Shown: one piece after another, positions 35,501 through 43,166 of the stretch
Layout of the letters: each line of letters starts with the position of its first letter
How positions within the stretch are numbered: position 1 is the first letter of the stretch
NCBI RefSeq assembly: GCF_004054195.1
Contig: NZ_SBIW01000011.1
Coordinates: 1-64,000 of the forward strand
Direction: 5' to 3'
Source: Mucilaginibacter gilvus
GTDB taxonomy: Bacteria; Bacteroidota; Bacteroidia; Sphingobacteriales; Sphingobacteriaceae
Length of the DNA: 64,000 nucleotides
Made by a program: the position numbers and the translations under genes
The notes under the pieces: model-generated
What the model saw: the letters and a program-made list of their open reading frames with translations, nothing else
What the model was told of the DNA's origin: nothing
Database searches by the model: none

Positions 35501-36213
35501 CGGATGAGGTGTTTAAGTGTTTTTTGATGAGGTATTAAGGATTTGAGGGGAAATTGCTTTTCAGTATCGATAAGGCTTTGCCACAGCTGCACCATGTTCC
35601 CTTTGACGGGGTTATGGTTTTGCATTATGTGGCTGAAATAACTGTCAAAAAAGGCCTGCTCCCATTGCGCTATAAAATCTTCCAAACCACAGTTCTTACT
35701 GATAGATATGGCGACATTGCCCATGCACACCCTGCCATCATGGTAGGTATTAAAGAAAGGGGCATGATAAAGTTCGGTATCTAAATTAACATCCTTATCA
35801 TCGATCAGCGCATAAATGGCAAGCCCTTGCTTCGTCGCTTTCCATATTAAAGCGGGGATGTGGGCGAAGCCGTTATTAATACCTAATCCCGCTTTAAAAA
35901 ACAGCTTCCTGTTTTGTTTGGGTGTATGCCAGATCGCATAACCGTTTCTTTCGGTATCAAGATACAGCAGGTTCTTCGGTAACAAACCCGCAGGTTTTAG
36001 AAAAGCGGTATGCTTACTTTGATTCGTATGCAAGGCTTTCGCCAAAGCAGCCCCTTCGGTTACCGAAAGCGGATGAGCATTGATGGGGTAACCTTGGGGG
36101 TCTATATCGTAGCTTTCAATATACACCTGTTTACCGCTATTTTCCTGTTGATAGATCAGTAAGGCTTTTTGGGGATGGTAGAGCGAGCCAAAGACATGGG
36201 TCAGGTTCTTCAT
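35497..36213 (-). CDS. PRTRC system protein B
   Basis: A 238-residue protein matching the order and character of PRTRC protein B: an N-terminal strand-rich part (HVFGSLYHPQKALLIYQQ), ERNGYAIWHTPKQNRKLFF near 108, and the conserved YHAPFFNTYHDGRVCMGN segment (about 165-185). No signal peptide or membrane helix. It overlaps both the ThiF gene and the upstream 378-residue gene by 4 bases, so the three are translationally coupled. Biochemical activity unknown. Confidence 0.88.
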   Translation of the reverse strand: MKNLTHVFGSLYHPQKALLIYQQENSGKQVYIESYDIDPQGYPINAHPLSVTEGAALAKALHTNQSKHTAFLKPAGLLPKNLLYLDTERNGYAIWHTPKQNRKLFFKAGLGINNGFAHIPALIWKATKQGLAIYALIDDKDVNLDTELYHAPFFNTYHDGRVCMGNVAISISKNCGLEDFIAQWEQAFFDSYFSHIMQNHNPVKGNMVQLWQSLIDTEKQFPLKSLIPHQKTLKHLIR

Positions 36214-37346
36214 GGTAAATCATTTAAGAGGATACATAGATTATCAATGAGTTCAAAAAGACGGCGTTCAAAATCAAGGGTGTCCGTGTTGCCGGCCAGT
36301 TGTTCGTCATAAACCCTGATCAATACGGGCTCCTGGGTGCTGCTCTTTTCGTTGAACTCGCTATTGACCATTTCGGAAAGGCTGTCATACAGGCTACCCT
36401 CATTCTCCGCTATAAAGTGGACAATTTCGGATAAGCGGATGGTACTATCCATTTCATCATAGTACCCATCATCATTATCTTCGCCGTTGCTGTCTTCCTT
36501 TTCGGGAAAACTATCATTAACGTGACGGAATAAAATGCCATTCGGAAAGGATGACCAAAGGTCTAAGGCATCTTTCGCCAGTTTCAGGCACCCCTCCTCA
36601 AAATCGGTATGCGCACGGTATTGCTGCACCCGTTCCGCAAAATGTTCGAGGTGGTATTGGTTATGCAGCTTGCGCTGCATGATGTCGCCGTAATAGTTTG
36701 CAGAATACAGGGCTGACCGTTCTGAATTAACATCCCGCTCATCCATTTGGTCTACGTCATTCTCAATCCAGTCCTCCAGTATTTCGTAGTGGTAAAACAG
36801 AAAACTGTCCTCATCCCGGTAATAAGGTATACCGGTGATATGATAGAGGTAAGCGCAAACGGACATTAACAGTTCTGCACTCCGTTTATCTTTACCGCTT
36901 TTCAACAAGCGGTAAAGAGGCAGTATAGGGATATAGTAAAGGGTATGGCCTGTGGACACATATTCTTTGGTCGCCAGTTTAACTTTGTCGGCATCATCGC
37001 TGATGATGCACAGTTCTGTATGGCTTTTGCCTTTACAAACCTGTTGCTCCGCATTCCAGTAAGCCAGTAAGATATTGTAGGGATGGGGCTTGTCGCTGAC
37101 ATCCATTACTTTTATATCGTATTGTTTTTCAAAGATGGAAAGGGAGTTAAACACCCCCGTTTCCAAATCCTTGATCTCTGGCAGTTCCGCAGCGGGTTCG
37201 TATAGCGGTAAAAAGCGGTGGTTCAAAAAACCATCGGCAGTAAATCCGCAGGGGCTGACCGGGGCTTGTTCCGGCTGACTTCTCGTGCATCGGGTAAGCG
37301 GTCTAAGTCCTTGCTGAATGCCTGTAGTTGCTGATAGAGTTTGCAT
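36210..37346 (-). CDS. hypothetical protein of the PRTRC cassette
   Basis: A 378-residue soluble acidic protein, no domain recognised. It has Trp/Tyr-rich helical segments (YRDEDSFLFYHYEILEDWIEND) and an acidic stretch KEDSNGEDNDDGYYDEMD near 290-310. It is fixed in the PRTRC operon between C and B, where Bacteroidota cassettes often carry an extra gene. The start is uncertain: the first 30 residues or so look unlike protein, and a second frame (37223-37399, see next entry) overlaps this end. A frameshift may have split the original N-terminus from the body. Confidence 0.65.
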   Translation of the reverse strand: MQTLSATTGIQQGLRPLTRCTRSQPEQAPVSPCGFTADGFLNHRFLPLYEPAAELPEIKDLETGVFNSLSIFEKQYDIKVMDVSDKPHPYNILLAYWNAEQQVCKGKSHTELCIISDDADKVKLATKEYVSTGHTLYYIPILPLYRLLKSGKDKRSAELLMSVCAYLYHITGIPYYRDEDSFLFYHYEILEDWIENDVDQMDERDVNSERSALYSANYYGDIMQRKLHNQYHLEHFAERVQQYRAHTDFEEGCLKLAKDALDLWSSFPNGILFRHVNDSFPEKEDSNGEDNDDGYYDEMDSTIRLSEIVHFIAENEGSLYDSLSEMVNSEFNEKSSTQEPVLIRVYDEQLAGNTDTLDFERRLFELIDNLCILLNDLP

Positions 37347-37399
37347 TGTTTTGAAGTTTTAGGCGGTTGTACCCTGCCGTTGCTGTTTATTATTTTCAT
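37223..37399 (-). other. overlapping frame at the 5' end of the 378-residue gene
   Basis: A 58-codon frame starting MKIINSNGRVQPPKTSK and continuing KQCKLYQQLQAFSKDLDR, LPDAREVSRN. It overlaps the first 124 bases of the neighbouring gene in another frame. Its first 44 residues are more protein-like than the N-terminus of the 378-residue frame, whereas the downstream PVSPCGFTADGFLNHRF is better in the other. That pattern suggests either one gene with a frameshift near 37270 or a small overlapping gene. Confidence 0.35.
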
Positions 37400-37403
37400 C
37401 TGT

Positions 37404-37622
37404 TTAGCCTTTCGTGCCGATGGTGGAAACGAAGCAGTATTGTATCTCATCCTTTTTAATTTCCGGGCCGTTTATTTTGGCAGTGGTGAGAATGGGATAA
37501 GTTCCCGAGTAAAAGTTCAGCACCGCTTCGGGGCTGAACTTTTTATTGGGGTCGGTTAAACGGACTTCCTGCCCGTTTTCTTTGTGTAAAAACACCCGTG
37601 GTAATATGCTGGTTAATAACAT
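37404..37622 (-). CDS. PRTRC system protein C
   Basis: A 72-residue protein that matches PRTRC protein C: a VFLHKENGQEVRLTDPN segment, then FSPEAVLNFYSGTYPILTTA and PEIKKDEIQYCFVSTIGTKG to the end. It is the most conserved small member of the cassette. The gene starts 11 bases after protein E and is followed by the hypothetical gene. Role unknown. Confidence 0.92.
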   Translation of the reverse strand: MLLTSILPRVFLHKENGQEVRLTDPNKKFSPEAVLNFYSGTYPILTTAKINGPEIKKDEIQYCFVSTIGTKG

Positions 37623-37633
37623 GGTGATATGGT

Positions 37634-38224
37634 TTATTCTGCGTTAAAATTGATAAGGGCTTTTTCGTAAAGTGCTATTTGCGTTTTCAGGTAGTCGGTC
37701 TTTTTCTTCAACTCGCCTTCCTTATGCGGGTAATCGGTTACGGATGGCAGGATGTTCAAGGCATCGCTGAACTTTAGTTTTTTAATCAGTTCCGCTACTT
37801 CCTGCATGGCATCATCGTAAGCTTTCTTTTTTTCCTCTTTACTGATTTTGGCATCGGGAACGATAATGTCGCCGTTATCTTTACTGGCAGAAGCTTGTTT
37901 TTTTGCTTTTTCCATGTTGTCCTGCTCCTGTTTGGATGCCAATTTAGCAGCCTCCAAACCCTTGAGGTAGCTTTCCATATTCGTGTACAAACCTGCGGTT
38001 TGTTGTACAGGGGCGGTTATGGTTTCAAAAAAGCCATCGTTCAGTTCGGATGCCGCGCCTTTAAGCAGCATGGGCGGGATAGCTTTAGCAGCATGATCCC
38101 CGCATTGTAAGGCGGTAAACAAGGCGGATACGGTAAATTCCATATTGTCTTCTGTTTGGATGGTGATTTTCCAGTTGCCGGGGAGGTTCATCCCGGCTAT
38201 GATTTCAAAAAAGTTAGTGGTCAT
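37634..38224 (-). CDS. PRTRC system protein E
   Basis: A 196-residue protein matching PRTRC protein E. The N-terminal part reads FFEIIAGMNLPGNWKITIQ and continues to PPMLLKGAASELNDGFFETI. The middle is a Lys/Glu-rich helical linker (about 90-130), and the C-terminal part (DAMQEVAELIKKLKFSDAL) is helical. It precedes protein C by 11 bases. No ParB-like gene lies upstream of it, as would be usual for a complete cassette. Confidence 0.88.
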   Translation of the reverse strand: MTTNFFEIIAGMNLPGNWKITIQTEDNMEFTVSALFTALQCGDHAAKAIPPMLLKGAASELNDGFFETITAPVQQTAGLYTNMESYLKGLEAAKLASKQEQDNMEKAKKQASASKDNGDIIVPDAKISKEEKKKAYDDAMQEVAELIKKLKFSDALNILPSVTDYPHKEGELKKKTDYLKTQIALYEKALINFNAE

Positions 38225-38268
38225 GTTATTGATTTTAATGATTTGTAATTCTGTTTAAATACTTGTTT

Positions 38269-38604
38269 TCAGGTCTTTATCAGGTATAGGTAGTCGTTGT
38301 AGCGTTGGGTAATATCATCACTCCGCTCAAACTTGTCCTTACCGAAGTCATACTTTTCTTCAAAGAATGAAACCCGCTTTTTCAGCAAATTAATCTCATA
38401 CCGGTATGTGGCGTTTACCCGCTGTTCACCCATTGTACAATGTTCCGTTAACAGCTTTAATTCGGCTGTGCTATCGGCTAACGCCAATAGCGGGAGTATT
38501 AAATCTTCCACGATATAACCCTGTTCAGGTGCGCAGCTGCTGTCGGCAACACATTTGAGTTTTCTGCCGTTGCTTAGGGTGATGTGTATGTTAGCACGTG
38601 TCAT
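38269..38604 (-). CDS. hypothetical protein
   Basis: An 111-residue soluble protein, MTRANIHITLSNGRKLKCV, with a strand-rich first part, CAPEQGYIVEDLILPLLAL, and a charged C-terminal helix ending DITQRYNDYLYLIKT. No family recognised. It lies 44 bases upstream of protein E on the same strand and about 27 bases after the next gene, so it belongs to the PRTRC operon as an accessory gene. Confidence 0.6.
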   Translation of the reverse strand: MTRANIHITLSNGRKLKCVADSSCAPEQGYIVEDLILPLLALADSTAELKLLTEHCTMGEQRVNATYRYEINLLKKRVSFFEEKYDFGKDKFERSDDITQRYNDYLYLIKT

Positions 38605-38631
38605 GTTATTTGATTTTAAAGTGATGGGATA

Positions 38632-39129
38632 TTAGTATTCGTTGTTGTTCAAATCCTGCAATGCCTGAGCCTCCTTTTTCCTTTCCAAAAGGATTTCCAG
38701 TATCTCGTCGTTACTTTCGTAAGTATTGCCTTCAAAAGTATAGGTGTCCGTATCTTCATCAAATCCGCACAGGTCGTAGTCTACAGGTTGTAAGAAAACA
38801 TCCGTAAATACACCGTCTTTGTAGGAGGCTTCGCCATAGACCATATTTCCCGGTTCGGCGTAGCGGTGAATAAAGCCTATGCGGAAATGTTCAGCTATGT
38901 GCTTCATTACCCCAAAATTGGGTGACCATTTCGTTTCGTAATACAGGATGCCCCCTTCCCATCGGGTTTCAAAAAGGTATCCTGTATCTTTTTCGTTTAC
39001 AAAGGCGGGTAACTGCCCTTTGCATTCTTTTTTTTCTTTTGCAGCCATCGCTGTAAAAAGCACTTCCAAATACTCAAATTGGCTGTGTTCGCCAATAAAT
39101 TCTACCGTGTTACTGCACCAGTTTGCCAT
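38632..39129 (-). CDS. hypothetical protein, YubB/DUF1281-like
   Basis: I start at the ATG giving MANWCSNTVEFIGEHSQFEYL (165 residues), because MANWCSN is the typical opening of plasmid YubB/DUF1281-like ferredoxin-fold proteins; the upstream in-frame extension (MCGFLFPLF...) lacks that character. The body includes ETRWEGGILYYETKWSPNFGV and YAEPGNMVYGEASY, also typical. It is the first gene of the PRTRC operon, next to the hairpin-rich non-coding region. Proteins of this type are common on plasmids and conjugative elements with unknown function. Confidence 0.7.
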   Translation of the reverse strand: MANWCSNTVEFIGEHSQFEYLEVLFTAMAAKEKKECKGQLPAFVNEKDTGYLFETRWEGGILYYETKWSPNFGVMKHIAEHFRIGFIHRYAEPGNMVYGEASYKDGVFTDVFLQPVDYDLCGFDEDTDTYTFEGNTYESNDEILEILLERKKEAQALQDLNNNEY

Positions 39130-39885
39130 GTCTTGTTTGTTGAGTGAATAAATCTGTTTCGCATCTTTCTTCGCCCCGCCTGTCCTGATTAATATTTTTA
39201 AAAGAAAAAGGGGAAAAAGAAAGCCGCACATGTTGACCGCAGCAAGACAAAAGGAAACGGAATAAGTGCCGGAGGCTGAATAGGTGAGGTACGAGCTTAT
39301 TCATTATGCCGTAAGCTTTTGGCATCCTCCAAAAAAGAAAACGGTCAACAATTTAGCTGCGCTTTTTACCCGTTCGCGTAAAAATTAAATCAACAAATGC
39401 CCCGCATCACCTCCCTGGTTTATCAAGGCAAATAAATCCATGTCAAAATAAAACCGGAGCAATTTATTCCAGGGGGTAGCAAGTGCCTGCCTGCCGGATG
39501 AGCGGGAGGAATAAGCCAGGTTAAGCGGAGCGTACGGTCTTATTCGGGAAAGCGGGCGGGGCATACGGCAGGCAGGCTCTTGCTGTGCGGCCCGGAATCT
39601 GGCGAAGGAATGCAGCAAGGCAAATGGAGGAGCCTGATGAGAGGGCGTGGGTAGATGCAGCAGGGATGGCAGCCGCATCCTTCTACTGAAGATACAGCGG
39701 ATCAGCCCGGCCCCTTAAATACTCAAAACAAGACATAGCGGGCTGCCTCATACAGGCTAAGTTAACGGACGGATTAAAGGGGAACCAATAGATAATCATT
39801 TGCACTAAAAACAGCTATAAAAATGAAAAATATAAGCGTTAGTTGCTTTCCTTAGTTAGCCGCCTCCGTTATTTGATTTGTAACG
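39130..39885. repeat. hairpin-rich non-coding region with a twice-repeated stem
   Basis: Two hairpins share the stem GAATAAG...CTTATTC: arms 39260-39266/39296-39302 and 39509-39515/39539-39545. In both, GTACG-N-N directly precedes the right arm or nearly so. The second is nested in a larger perfect repeat, GCCTGCCTGCCG (39485-39496) and CGGCAGGCAGGC (39566-39577). A 97-codon Pro/Arg-rich frame here (39385-39678) follows from the repeats and is not a gene. The structure suits an oriT, replication or partition site of the PRTRC element; this is inference. Confidence 0.6.
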
Positions 39886-39893
39886 TATCTTTG
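39886..39893 (+). promoter_or_regulatory. -7 promoter box upstream of mnmH
   Basis: TATCTTTG fits the Bacteroidota -7 consensus TANNTTTG and ends 6 bases before the mnmH ATG, which would make the transcript leaderless or nearly so. No good -33 TTTG lies at the usual 19-20 base distance. Confidence 0.35.
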
Positions 39894-39899
39894 CTTTGA

Positions 39900-40940
39900 A
39901 TGACCAAGCCGATTTTAGTTAATGATTTCCTGCTTCTCCGTAACATCGTCCCTTTGGTTGATGTACGCACACCGGCTGAATTTGAACACGGGCATGTGCC
40001 GGGCGCATTCAACCTTCCGCTGTTCAGTAATGAAGAAAGGGTCAGCGTAGGTACGACCTACAAGCAAGTCGGCCGTGAAGAAGCTATCCTTTTAGGCTTT
40101 GATCTCACGGGTTCTAAATGGTCGGGCTTTATTAAAGAGGCTTTGATTATTGCACCGGACAAAAAGATAGGAGTCCATTGCTGGCGCGGCGGTATGCGCA
40201 GCGGGGCAATGGCCTGGGCGCTTGATCTCTACGGCTTCGATGTCTATCTGATACAAGGTGGCTACAAAAAATATCGCGGCTGGGTGCATCAGCAATTTGA
40301 GAAAACCTATCAGCTTCAAATTCTGGGTGGGATGACCGGTTCAGGTAAAACAAAGCTATTGCAACAGCTCAAAGCAATGGGCGAACAAGTGATAGACCTG
40401 GAAGATCTGGCACAGCATCAGGGTTCATCCTATGGCAGCATGAATAAAATGGTGCAGCCAACACAGGAACAATTTGAAAACAACCTGGCCGATAAGCTAA
40501 AAGGATTGGATAATCATCAAAGAATTTGGGTAGAAGATGAAAGCTTAACCATAGGCAAACGTTCTATACCCAATTCATTCTGGCACCAAATGCGGGGTGC
40601 TCCGATGATTGATATAAAGGTTAATTTGCAGCTGCGTGTTAACAGTTTGGCTGCTGAATACGGGTCTTTAGATAAAAACTTCCTGATGGAATCTACCGAA
40701 CATATCCGAAAACGGCTTGGCCCCGAACAAACCAAATACGCTATTGAAGCCATTATGGAAGGCCGCATGAGAGATTTTGTGAAGATAGTGCTGGTTTATT
40801 ATGATAAAACCTATCGTACCGGTTTAAATAAGCGAAACCCGGAGAAGGTCTTTTCATTAGAATTAAACGATTCCGCTATCGCTAACCAGGCCTATCACCT
40901 ATTAAATTTTACAGTCAATACGCATATTACTAATGGATAA
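39900..40940 (+). CDS. mnmH: tRNA 2-selenouridine synthase
   Basis: A 346-residue protein that replaces sulfur by selenium at 2-thiouridine-34 of Glu, Gln and Lys tRNAs, using selenophosphate. The N-terminal rhodanese domain (about 10-130) has PLVDVRTPAEFEHGHVPGAFN and the active loop HCWRGGMRSG with catalytic Cys near residue 94. The C-terminal P-loop domain starts with GGMTGSGKT (about 141-149). The gene overlaps selD by 8 bases. Length and motif order match MnmH (SelU/YbbB). There is no sign of selA/selB or a Sec tRNA in the window, so selenium use here seems to be for tRNA modification. Confidence 0.95.
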   Translation: MTKPILVNDFLLLRNIVPLVDVRTPAEFEHGHVPGAFNLPLFSNEERVSVGTTYKQVGREEAILLGFDLTGSKWSGFIKEALIIAPDKKIGVHCWRGGMRSGAMAWALDLYGFDVYLIQGGYKKYRGWVHQQFEKTYQLQILGGMTGSGKTKLLQQLKAMGEQVIDLEDLAQHQGSSYGSMNKMVQPTQEQFENNLADKLKGLDNHQRIWVEDESLTIGKRSIPNSFWHQMRGAPMIDIKVNLQLRVNSLAAEYGSLDKNFLMESTEHIRKRLGPEQTKYAIEAIMEGRMRDFVKIVLVYYDKTYRTGLNKRNPEKVFSLELNDSAIANQAYHLLNFTVNTHITNG

Positions 40941-41973
40941 TCAAACCATAAAACTTACTCAATATTCACACGGTGCAGGTTGCGGCTGTAAGATCAGCCC
41001 CGCAATTCTCGACAAGATACTGCACAGCCCTATCGCTGCAATTCCGGATACGAGGTTGTTGGTTGGTAATGATAAAAGAGACGACGCAGCGGTTTTAGAT
41101 CTGGGTAACGGTACGGCCTTAATCTCTACGACAGACTTTTTTATGCCGATAGTGGATGATGCCTATGACTTCGGGCGTATCGCTTCTGCTAACGCGATCA
41201 GCGATGTTTATGCTATGGGCGGTAAACCGGTATTAGCCATTGCTATTTTGGGCTGGCCGATTGATAAACTGCTGCCGGAAGTCGCTCAAAAAGTATTGGA
41301 GGGCTCCCGCGCTATTTGCGCCGAAGCAGGTATAACATTAGCAGGGGGCCATAGTATTGATTGCCCCGAGCCGGTATTTGGTTTAGCGGTTAATGGTATA
41401 GTGAATATTTCACAGCTTAAACAAAATTCAACAGCCACTGCGGGTTGCCGGTTATACCTCACAAAAGCTTTGGGTGTAGGCATCTTATCAACTGCTCAAA
41501 AGCGGGGTGTGCTGTTACCGGAAGATGCAGCGATTGCATTAAGGAGCATGACCACTTTAAACAAGTTGGGCGAAGTATTTGGCCGAATGGATCATGTAAA
41601 AGCCATGACTGACGTTACCGGCTTTGGTTTATTAGGCCATCTTTCAGAAATGTGCGAGGGCAGTGGTTTAGCGGCGATCATTGAGTTTAATAAAGTCCCG
41701 GTGATCCCATCGTTAGCGGGCTACTTAGAACAAAAATGCTTTCCGGGCGGTACTGAGCGTAACTGGAAAAGCTATGGAAGCAAAATTGGGCAGTTGACCG
41801 AAGAACAGAAATATATCCTGGCTGATCCGCAAACAAGCGGCGGCCTGCTGGTAGCCGTTGCGGAGGAGGGTGCTGCGGCGTTTGAGGCGGAACTAAAAAG
41901 CATAGAGCATAATTTGGAGCCTATCGGTTGGTTGGAGCCTCTAAACAACCGGACATTAATAACAGTGGTCTAA
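40933..41973 (+). CDS. selD: selenide, water dikinase (selenophosphate synthase)
   Basis: A 346-residue SelD that makes selenophosphate from selenide and ATP, the selenium donor for MnmH. The active-site GAGCGCKI carries Cys17 and Lys20, matching the catalytic positions of the cysteine form; no Sec codon. Glycine-rich nucleotide loops (NDKRDDAAVLDLGNG, TTDFFMPIVDDAYDFGR, DVTGFGLLGHLSEM, LADPQTSGGLL) are in place. Its start overlaps the mnmH stop by 8 bases, so the two are cotranslated. The next gene is convergent, 6 bases beyond the stop. Confidence 0.97.
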   Translation: MDNQTIKLTQYSHGAGCGCKISPAILDKILHSPIAAIPDTRLLVGNDKRDDAAVLDLGNGTALISTTDFFMPIVDDAYDFGRIASANAISDVYAMGGKPVLAIAILGWPIDKLLPEVAQKVLEGSRAICAEAGITLAGGHSIDCPEPVFGLAVNGIVNISQLKQNSTATAGCRLYLTKALGVGILSTAQKRGVLLPEDAAIALRSMTTLNKLGEVFGRMDHVKAMTDVTGFGLLGHLSEMCEGSGLAAIIEFNKVPVIPSLAGYLEQKCFPGGTERNWKSYGSKIGQLTEEQKYILADPQTSGGLLVAVAEEGAAAFEAELKSIEHNLEPIGWLEPLNNRTLITVV

Positions 41974-41978
41974 ATTTG

Positions 41979-42599
41979 TTAATTGACACCTTGCTTTTTA
42001 AAGCTGCAGAAGAGGAAGTTTTGTTTGGTTTGAAAAGGCGTGATATGATCTTCATTAATACATCTGATCTTTTCAAAGTCTTTTTGTAGCCGGGATCTTA
42101 ATTGATCTTCTGTATATTGTTTTATGGGCAGGCCACTGCATTTTTCCGGCCCGTTTTCTGAAAATGTACCTACAACCATATAGCTACTGATTGAATTGCC
42201 TGCTATTTTCAGGTAAGTTGCTACCTGGCTTTCCCGGGTCAGGAAATGGAAAGTGGCACGGTCGTGCCACAGGTCAAAATGTTCGTCTGTTTTGAATTCG
42301 GTAATATCAGAAACTACCCACCTAACCAATTTGCTTTGTTCGCCAAGCCTGGCTTTTGCTTTGTTGATCGCGGCTTCGGAGATATCCAAAACAGTAATAT
42401 TCTGAAAACCCTCCTGTAAAAGGAAATCTACCAGTTTACTATCGCCCCCACCAATATCAATGATACTCGAACTTTTAGATAGCTTAAACCCGTGAATAAA
42501 ATCCAAAGATGTTTGGGGCACTGCCTGTGTCCAGCTTACCTCTTCAGAAGTTTTATTGGAATAAACATTATCCCAGTGTGCTTTTTGATTATCTTTCAT
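41979..42599 (-). CDS. class I SAM-dependent methyltransferase
   Basis: A 206-residue methyltransferase. SAM motif I is SIIDIGGGDSKLVDFLL (about 46-62), motif II VLDISEAAINKAKARL, and motif III area WVVSDITEF / DLWHDRATFHFL. The HWDNVYSNKTSEEVSWTQ opening and the WHDRATFHFL block are typical of METTL10/TPMT-like small methyltransferases often annotated as class I methyltransferases. It is convergent with selD and divergent from the rhodanese gene. Because TPMT-like enzymes can methylate Se or Te compounds, a link to selenium metabolism is possible but unproven. Confidence 0.85.
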   Translation of the reverse strand: MKDNQKAHWDNVYSNKTSEEVSWTQAVPQTSLDFIHGFKLSKSSSIIDIGGGDSKLVDFLLQEGFQNITVLDISEAAINKAKARLGEQSKLVRWVVSDITEFKTDEHFDLWHDRATFHFLTRESQVATYLKIAGNSISSYMVVGTFSENGPEKCSGLPIKQYTEDQLRSRLQKDFEKIRCINEDHITPFQTKQNFLFCSFKKQGVN

Positions 42600-42646
42600 G
42601 AATAAAATCCGATCTCGGTAATAAAGGTCATCATAATTTCACCTAA

Positions 42647-43123
42647 ATGAAAAATAAAATACGCCTAACACTTTTTTGTCTTATCATAGCAGCGCTATGG
42701 GTGTCAACAGCTAAAGCGCAGACATCCCCGGGAGCTTTACCTGCCGTTCTGAATAATTATCCCTGGACAGACAGTGAACTAATAGAGCCTGCTGCACTTG
42801 CTGCCAGTATCAAAGCAAACACGGTTACCCTTCCGTTAATAATAAATATAGGTGCGGTTGAAGATATTAAAGGAGCTAAACATATTGGTGCGGCTGGTAA
42901 ATCAGAAAATCTGAAAGCGTTAAAAAGTATGGTGGCCACGCTGCCTAAAAATACAGGGATCGTTATTTATTGCGGTTGCTGCCCTTTTTCTAAATGCCCT
43001 AACATCAGGCCGGCTTTCCAGGAGTTAAAGAAAATGGGGTTTACCAGTGTTAAGTTGTTAAACCTTCCCGTTAACCTGCAAACCAATTGGATCGGTAAAG
43101 GTTATCCGTTAGCAGGAAGCTGA
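42647..43123 (+). CDS. exported rhodanese-like protein
   Basis: A 158-residue protein with a signal peptide (MKNKIRLTLFCLIIAALWVSTAKAQ). A single rhodanese-like domain follows: PLIINIGAVEDIKGAKHIG and the active-site loop IVIYCGCCPFSKCPN (about 108-122). The loop has four cysteines, CGCC and C, more than the single Cys of standard rhodaneses, so metal binding or redox work is possible. It would act in the periplasm. It sits between a methyltransferase and an MFS exporter at the start of the resistance-type region. Confidence 0.8.
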   Translation: MKNKIRLTLFCLIIAALWVSTAKAQTSPGALPAVLNNYPWTDSELIEPAALAASIKANTVTLPLIINIGAVEDIKGAKHIGAAGKSENLKALKSMVATLPKNTGIVIYCGCCPFSKCPNIRPAFQELKKMGFTSVKLLNLPVNLQTNWIGKGYPLAGS

Positions 43124-43166
43124 TATAAATCCGGCTGCCTTTATCCAAAAGATCCCAGGTAAAATA

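Noticed and set aside
39241..39600. CRISPR-like array in the repeat-rich region
   Set aside because: Only two unequal hairpin copies, no regular spacers and no cas genes nearby.
39385..39678. 97-codon Pro/Arg-rich minus-strand frame
   Set aside because: It is made by the inverted repeats of the non-coding region and has no protein-like composition.
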